Shown here one piece after another: positions 6,720 through 11,949 of a DNA stretch of 11,949 nt (the first letter of the stretch is position 1; every line of letters starts with the position of its first letter). The notes beneath the pieces are model-generated. The model saw nothing but the letters and a program-made list of their open reading frames with translations, made no database searches and was not told the DNA's origin. The stretch spans positions 1-11,949 of the forward strand of contig JASCIV010000805.1 of the NCBI GenBank assembly GCA_030374735.1. The letters are read 5' to 3'. The DNA comes from Gracilaria caudata. Taxonomy: Eukaryota > Rhodophyta > Florideophyceae > Gracilariales > Gracilariaceae. The position numbers and the translations under genes are program-made.

Positions 6720-8108
6720 ATGCGCCTTTCTTCTTTGTTGTGGTGCGCTTTGTTGCTGACGTGCTGCGTGCGCGCGCGCATCGTTCAGGTGCAGGTTATT
6801 CATCGCCATGGCGCCAGAAATCCGCTCAAGAAGAACCCCACCGACCCGCGCGAGGAAACTCGCACCGGTAGCATTTATCAAGCTGGAGTCGAACAGCTTC
6901 TGAAGCTTGGAGAACACATCCGGAGCGAGTACATAATATCCGACAATCCAATAGAGGGTATCGGGCCGGTGTACGATGAACCCAGTTATGTCGGGTCCTT
7001 CAGCTCCAACTTTGAGCGAACTCAAATCAGTGCACGCGCGTTTCTGCGTGGACTGTATCCAGATGATAGTCATCGTATTCCCACACTCGTCTTCAACAGC
7101 TCTCGTTTTGACTGGATCATCCGAGGATACGCCATATGCCCCAATCTTGCTAAGCGCTTCGGTGAATTTGTTCAGAGCTCTGAATTCGAGGGGCGTAGAA
7201 AACAAGACGGCGACTTTGTCGCCAATTTGGCAAACAAACTGGGTCATCCCAGAAAGGAGCAAAACTTGCAGCATGTCTTCAACATTTACGATGAATACAA
7301 TATCATTAACAATAATTACGACCCAAGCGAAAGATTCAAGAACATTGCAAAGCTCTCTGATTCTGAAATGTCACGTCTCAGAGAAGTGGCGGACTGGTAT
7401 GAAAGCACAAAGTTCTCATTTGCCACCCACAACATTCACGTCGCAGGCGGCCTTCTACGGACCATTCAACATCATGCGAGTACCATAGATTCCAGGTCTA
7501 CCGAGAAGACCTATCGCATTATTGAATACTCTGCTCACTACCCAACTCTTCTTACCTTATGGGCATCCATTCGTGCAAATACAAGAGGGAAACCAGCCTC
7601 ACCCGCCGACAAACTCCCAAATTTTGGTGCCGCACTCATCATCGAGGTTCACAAAGACGACTCACCCGGAGCAAATCGAATACTCCACCTCAAATGGTAT
7701 TCCGGCGGTGATGATGTTCCCAATGTCGAACGCGTAGCTTTTGGTATCTCTGGCTGCACGAATGCCGAAAAAGGTTGTTCGCTTCAACAGTTTGAACGCA
7801 GCACTGCTCTGGAAACTATGGGTCAAAAGAAGTTCTGTACGGATTGCGATTCGGACTTGTGTGATCTTGGTTCTCGGAGCTCTGCTGCTGCGGTCGAAAC
7901 TGCTACCAATAGTGTGAAAGCCGTTTGTTCGGTTGGCAAGCGAGTTACCTCAGGTGTTATCGGTGCTTGTATTGGACTCACGCTGGGATTGCTCGGTGCT
8001 GTTTCATATATCGTTCTAAATGGCAAAAAGAAGAGGCGCGATCTTGAATCACACGCACGAATTGTTACTATGGAACAGTCCACTTTCCATGGTGATGTTC
8101 ATGCCTAA
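6720..8108 (+). CDS. Histidine acid phosphatase family, type I membrane protein, HD changed to HY
   Basis: A 462-aa protein from the first ATG of its frame at 6720; the frame is open further upstream but without ATG. Residues 1-19 are a signal peptide (MRLSSLLWCALLLTCC). The histidine phosphatase motif RHGARNP is at 29-35; His30 would be the phosphorylated nucleophile and Arg29, Arg33 its phosphate clamp. A third phosphate-binding Arg fits R100 in NFERTQISARAFLRGLYP. The C-terminal motif, YSAHDTTL in lysosomal and prostatic acid phosphatases, reads YSAHYPTL here (270-277), so the Asp proton donor is Tyr274. Cys346, 353, 373, 376 and 381 could form disulfides. A membrane segment spans about 412-433, followed by KKKRR and a 24-residue tail. 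The topology matches lysosomal acid phosphatase. The family is firm; activity is uncertain because of the missing acid. Confidence 0.88.
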   Translation: MRLSSLLWCALLLTCCVRARIVQVQVIHRHGARNPLKKNPTDPREETRTGSIYQAGVEQLLKLGEHIRSEYIISDNPIEGIGPVYDEPSYVGSFSSNFERTQISARAFLRGLYPDDSHRIPTLVFNSSRFDWIIRGYAICPNLAKRFGEFVQSSEFEGRRKQDGDFVANLANKLGHPRKEQNLQHVFNIYDEYNIINNNYDPSERFKNIAKLSDSEMSRLREVADWYESTKFSFATHNIHVAGGLLRTIQHHASTIDSRSTEKTYRIIEYSAHYPTLLTLWASIRANTRGKPASPADKLPNFGAALIIEVHKDDSPGANRILHLKWYSGGDDVPNVERVAFGISGCTNAEKGCSLQQFERSTALETMGQKKFCTDCDSDLCDLGSRSSAAAVETATNSVKAVCSVGKRVTSGVIGACIGLTLGLLGAVSYIVLNGKKKRRDLESHARIVTMEQSTFHGDVHA

Positions 8109-9056
8109 GAACTCATATTCTCACCGTCAGTGACTCATCAGGCCATGAATTTGTGTTTGTTCGGCGGTTTCCTTCTTCAGATCTTCATTGTTGTGAAACG
8201 AATCAGATTAATGCAATGGAGAGTATCCATGCTCCCTTTCATAGCCCGTGCCGCAGCTCATTTCGGGTCCACGGCACAGGGGAAGCAACTCCGTAATGTC
8301 TGCTAAGAATTGTACCCAACCAATCTCGTCACACGAACTCTCCCAGGTGCTCCTAGTAGATAGCGTGAACACCAAGGCAGGGGGTCGTCCCCTGACCACT
8401 CGAGCTTCTTTATTCTTTTTTCACAGTCCGGAATGATGGGAAAAGTTCTGGATTGGCTCAGATTGTACCATTTTTGCTTCGCTTTTATCAGCAGCACCAA
8501 GTTGTTAGTGAAAACTGTATCTTTCTCGCATATCTTTTTGGACATGGTATCTGATCGCCGTTACAACGGTAGATACAGTATCATGCATTCAGCGTGAATA
8601 TGTGCGAAGAGGATACAGTACCAGAATACTCTGTATTCTGTTTTCGGAAATTTCGCCTCGCGGACTCGGACACGCAGCGTACTGTAACTTTAGCTATAGG
8701 TGACACGAAATTACTTTCCGTGCACCCGCGAAAGGGTGTGTAAACGTAAGCTAGTAGAAGCGGATCTTCCTGTTCAGAAACTCAAATTCTTTACCGGCAT
8801 CCTCTCTCCAAAGCAGTAGTGCGCAAAAACGAAGCGCCTTCACTTTGGCATGCTTGATTTCCATTCGGTTAGGGTCTCTAAAGGCTGACGAAGAGGAAAA
8901 AATCAAAATCAGCGGCGATTTCGCTCTGATTAACCAAGAAAGAAGTGGATGGTGATCGAAGAAGGGTTACAAAGATACTCTCAGCAATCGATAATAATGA
9001 CCTCCTGTGCATAGCAGCTCTTCAAATATCGTATGCCGAGTCATCCAGCTCCGTTT
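8109..9056. other. Convergent intergenic region with small hairpins
   Basis: About 950 bp between the ends of the phosphatase (+) and the hydrolase (-). Short frames here lack codon bias or family features. Perfect short inverted repeats include cagggg/cccctg (8378-8394, 5-nt loop), gatacagtatc (8572-8582) and cagaatac/gtattctg (8622-8640, 3-nt loop). The sequence gatacagta occurs at 8572-8580 and again at 8612-8620. No gene, tRNA or canonical AATAAA stands out. Confidence 0.5.
8622..8640. repeat. 8-bp stem, 3-nt loop inverted repeat
   Basis: The arms cagaatac (8622-8629) and gtattctg (8633-8640) are perfectly complementary around TCT, just after a gatacagta copy. Its place between two convergent gene ends would suit an RNA 3'-end hairpin. 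A stem this short could also be chance. Confidence 0.5.
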
Positions 9057-10558
9057 TTATCGCAGACCAATACAAACTTGTTGTTTCATCTTCCTTGAAG
9101 TCACCGTGACCCCCCGCGACCGGATTCCCTTCGTTGATAAACCTGTGACACCATCATTCGTGCACCGCATCACAAAAAAAGTCAGTATTTCCAGAAAGGC
9201 TCTCACAAATCGCAAAACCCAGCGGTCATGAAAGCAAAGTTTTGCAACGTACTCTGAGCCGTCAACGTTATTCCATTCTCCACAATGGAGGTCATAAGGC
9301 TCATCGCATAAGTCCTCTATGCGCTTCATCAGACACGAATTTCCAACCGGGGTACCAGAAAACCCAATAGCAACTCCGTGGAACCAACCGAAAACGTTTC
9401 GAAGCATTAGATCATGCTCACTGTATGACACGACGACAGGTCCAGCGACAACTTCTTTCACGTGACCAAACCGCCCTCCATGCTCAAAATAATCCCTCGC
9501 AATGGCTCCCTGTACGAAGAAAACTGTATGCAGTTTGTACGGAAGCGATAGAGGTCTGTTTAATAATCCCACAAGAACATGAGCACCCAAAGAATTGGCC
9601 ATGAGACAAACCTTCTTCCTTGTTTCGGATGCTCTCATGAGCTTTCCGAAAACCGAACCCATTACCTCACCAACGCGTTGTCCACGCTTCATGAGTCGTC
9701 CAAACACAAAAGTCTCTACTGGGCGCACAACGATCTTGACCATGTCAGTAATGTCGTCAAGCCCACGTGAAGCCACTTCTGTCTCACGAGCAAGTTGTCG
9801 TTCTCTTTCGATGACATCGTCGGGATCATCATCGTCATCGTCATCATCGTCTCGACTCTGAGCTACCAATGTACGCATGGATTGTTTGAGATCGTCGTCA
9901 TCAGGATCTTCATTTTCCACAGCGCGTCTAGCGGCGTCGCATGCGTGAGCAATATCAGAGTCCTCGCCAAGCTCGCGTTCATTCTGCGCAAGCAGTTCGG
10001 CTTTTGTCAATGCATCATCTGTCCTCACGAAATCGATTGGCACTGCCGGCCAAATAAAGGCAATGAAGATGGGCTGAAAGTCTTCTGACGGCTCCGGCAT
10101 GGCTCTGTCATCTTGCATGCCACCCATGAACTCTGTGAAAGGCACAGCCACAGCTTTATCAGCTGCATACATGAAAACAATCAAACAGTCAAAGTTAGTA
10201 AAAACGTATGTGACGGGGAGAGAGAGCAGCAGAGTCAGCTCAACTCACGAGGTGTGTTCCAACCATGGGTCTGTGCGAATATGTGAGTAACGGAATGAGT
10301 GCGAAGGTATTCAACGATAGCATCGGATACCAATTGTCCCTCGTATTCAAGCTCCTCATGCTCAGCTAGCTGAACAAGAAAGTACGGATACTTTGCTTGA
10401 TCGCCAGGCATATAAGTATTTGCCTCTAGAAGGGCCTTCATCTCTTCTGACATTTCCTCCACGCATTCTTGCTCAACTAGTTCCCCGACTGGTTCCGAGG
10501 GTTGATCGCCATCATAAACAACTTCCGATGTTTCTTCAGTGCTGGCTGCGCCTCCCAT
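9057..10558 (-). CDS. Alpha/beta hydrolase (serine esterase/lipase-like), two exons
   Basis: Joining exon 10558-10249 to exon 10162-9057 gives a 471-aa protein. The ATG at 10558-10556 starts MGGAAST, a good N-myristoylation signal (Gly2, Ser6). Residues 54-103 enter an alpha/beta-hydrolase core with HGWNTP at 98-103, the HG oxyanion motif that becomes complete only after splicing (next residues PDKAV). FIWPA at 139-143 matches the WPS-type motif of DUF900-like hydrolases. An acidic insert (160-225, with nine Asp at 208-216) precedes the nucleophile elbow ANSLGAH at 292-298, with Ser294 as likely nucleophile. SYSEHD at 349-354 and FHDRW at 414-418 supply the candidate Asp354 and His415. No signal peptide or clear membrane segment is seen, so it is probably a cytosolic protein held at a membrane by myristate. 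The substrate is unknown. The last 35 residues are the least certain part of the model. Confidence 0.75.
9825..9851 (-). repeat. GAT/GAC trinucleotide run encoding nine Asp
   Basis: Nine consecutive Asp codons (residues 208-216), a mix of GAC and GAT in a microsatellite-like pattern. It sits inside the acidic insert of the hydrolase and is likely to vary in length between strains. Confidence 0.85.
10163..10248 (-). other. Spliceosomal intron in the hydrolase gene
   Basis: An 86-nt intron on the minus strand. The donor is GTGAGT (10248-10243), the branch site TACTAAC (10200-10194, branch A at 10195, about 31 nt from the acceptor), and the acceptor GCAG ends at 10163. It splits a Pro codon after its first base (c|ct), and joining keeps the frame to read HGWNTPPDKAV. 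Without splicing, the first exon hits a TGA 11 nt into the intron. All three signals match the consensus. Confidence 0.88.
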
Positions 10559-10900
10559 GACCAAGAGGCAGCGAAGAAGGCAGGAATTGTGTTAGATCGT
10601 TAACAGGAGGCCCAATTAGGGATTGAGCAAGGAAGATGTGTAGACTGAGTGGGCTCGTTAGACCCTCGTGAAGATTCGCTTTAATCCTAGATTGGTCGAA
10701 GTACCTTTGTACGTGTAGGACTGTGCTCAGGGCTCGGTTCACTCTGCGTTGGAAAGGGGAGCGCGAGCACTCGGATGAAGCCTTTGCACACAGGTGCCTG
10801 CAACAACGCGTAAAAACACGTCATCCGGCGATAAGCTAGGGGTCGAACCGGTCGCATAATATTTACGAACATCCTATGTTGATACGGATATTGGACGGTT
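10559..10900 (-). promoter_or_regulatory. Upstream region of the hydrolase gene
   Basis: The minus strand leading to the ATG at 10558 has a moderately CT-rich leader (ctgccttcttcgctgcctct before gtcATG). No TATA box, CACGTG or TGACGTCA is seen. Short overlapping frames on the minus strand (to about 10974) show no domain and are not called. A 5' UTR intron cannot be excluded. Confidence 0.3.
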
Positions 10901-11949
10901 ACCAACAAATAAAACTCTGAATATCTTCGAAAACAATCGGTAACGCCAACGAACAAATGTAGTACCATGTGCAAATAAAACTGGGTAACATAGCTCTTTA
11001 CTACTCTTCAAACAAATACGGGCGGTAGGAAAGGCTCTTCGAAAAGAAACGGTAACGTTTTTCACCAAATGAGACAAAATAAAGCAGTTCAGTTCTCAAT
11101 GGATTGCTAAACAAACGGTTTCAAACAAGAATTAGAGCCAAAATAAACGAATTGGATTTTTTCGGATAAACTAGCATTAACGAGATCCTATTACTTCAAA
11201 CGCATTTTTTTGCGCTTTTACCTGCAGTCATTAGAGCTGTTAGTGAAACGTTCCATAAAGTAGTTCACAAGCGTTTTTTAACGTTTGGTTGATGGTTATG
11301 TATTGTACAGAATGCAGAAGATTGGCTTCATTGCCATGAAACTTCACCCAGAGCTGTCAAGAGACAAATACAATCGGAGTTTTAACGACGGACGCACGGA
11401 GTCATTCGGATTTCAAATCTCTACGCAAGCGCAGCAACCAAACCGCATTGGGTAGAATCCGTTTGGCATTTTTTGTTTGTTGGATATAAGACAGAAGACG
11501 TGTGACCGAGGTCAGATACGGTTTTTTGAGTTGCGAAAACGGTCTATAAAATATAAGAAGTCTTTTCAATGCTTTCGGGTTACGATGTGTCCAAAATGCA
11601 ATTAGTGGTTTTCCGGTATCATTTCGGATATTTTGGACAAGTTCGCAACGGGTGCTACCGAACGGGTAGCCGTCCGAATCGACCCCTACTTGAGATGGCT
11701 TCTGGTGGCAAGAATGATGTACGAAAGCATTCGTGAGCGCGTGTTGAGGTACTGTAGTTATAAATGGATTGGCAGAAACAGTTTTGGTTGGAATTGAGTT
11801 CAATTCCACGCACTTGAATGAACGTGTCTCGACGTACAGATATATGGGTAACACAAGCCGGGCGTACCGTCGTAAGTACCCAAAGGTACCGGTACGATGT
11901 GTGTCTCGTTTGTCATTGAACAGAAACTCGAGTGCGGGTTGTGGAGGGG
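10901..11949. other. AT-richer stretch without a recognised gene; degenerate repeats
   Basis: Base composition drops in GC relative to the coding part. The left part (10906-11147) carries four AATAAA hexamers at 10908, 10974, 11078 and 11142 and two copies of a 36-bp element (10924-10959 and 11036-11071). The right part has a minus-strand frame at 11402-11854 that lacks any internal ATG and that I do not recognise; it could be an exon or a decayed element. Short inverted repeats are present, such as gctacc/ggtagc (11654-11670) and gtaccggtac (near 11887). The window ends here. Confidence 0.4.
10924..11071. repeat. Degenerate 36-bp direct repeat, two copies 112 bp apart
   Basis: Copies at 10924-10959 and 11036-11071 share tcttcgaaaa, cggtaacg and caaatg in register, about 27 of 36 bases by eye. 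A further shared element, caaataaaact, lies at 10906-10916 and 10972-10982. This looks like an old tandem duplication or the remains of a repeated element. Confidence 0.5.

Noticed and set aside
6645..7274. A 209-codon minus-strand frame opposite the phosphatase
   Set aside because: The plus strand has the complete RHG family signature; the antisense frame shows no family feature.
8248..8545. Small frames on both strands in the convergent gap
   Set aside because: They are short, overlap each other and have no domain or good start context.
10831..10856. Possible tRNA B-box (gggtcgaaccgg)
   Set aside because: It lacks the GTTC form of the B-box and no matching acceptor stem or A-box is visible nearby.
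11312..11455. A 47-codon plus-strand frame starting MQKIGF
   Set aside because: It is short, has no recognisable motif and lies partly opposite a longer open frame; support is insufficient.

Overview
The window looks like nuclear DNA of an intron-poor eukaryote. It carries a cytosolic-type aspartyl-tRNA synthetase with the eukaryotic lysine-rich N-terminal helix, an ionotropic glutamate receptor-like channel, a secretory-route histidine acid phosphatase, and one clear spliceosomal intron (GTGAGT donor, TACTAAC branch site, GCAG acceptor). Four of the five genes are single uninterrupted frames, and intergenic gaps are about 0.4 to 1 kb. The plant-like third membrane segment of the channel (YQASLT, compare YTASLT in plant GLRs) and the compact layout would suit a red alga or another algal or protist lineage. 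That placement is a guess; the sequence does not fix the taxon.

Layout, left to right. 1-252: a strongly pyrimidine-rich leader or promoter. 253-1776 (+): a Cys-rich protein of 507 aa that starts with a shortened macro-like domain and continues into EP, CEPCPEPE, Thr-Pro-Lys, Ser-Cys and CX2C segments. 1777-2555: 3' flank with an AATAAA, then a promoter with TGACGTCA and two CACGTG boxes. 2556-4151 (+): an iGluR-like channel of 531 aa without the usual amino-terminal domain. 4152-4509: a convergent gap holding two overlapping perfect 20-bp palindromes. 4510-6207 (-): aspartyl-tRNA synthetase. 6208-6719: a divergent promoter, again with two CACGTG boxes. 6720-8108 (+): a type I membrane histidine acid phosphatase whose catalytic HD reads HY. 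8109-9056: a convergent gap with small hairpins. 9057-10558 (-): a two-exon alpha/beta hydrolase with a putative N-myristoylation signal. 10559-11949: an AT-richer stretch with degenerate repeats and no recognised gene.

The five genes show no evident shared pathway. They look like independent neighbours in a compact genome, and two of them (channel and phosphatase) enter the secretory route. The least familiar object is the macro-like/Cys-rich repeat protein: its architecture is not one I recognise, its N-terminal half uses C- or G-ending codons heavily, and it follows a very biased pyrimidine leader, all of which would fit an abundant protein. Next in interest are the key-residue changes in the channel (amino-group-binding acid apparently absent) and the phosphatase (proton-donor Asp replaced by Tyr).
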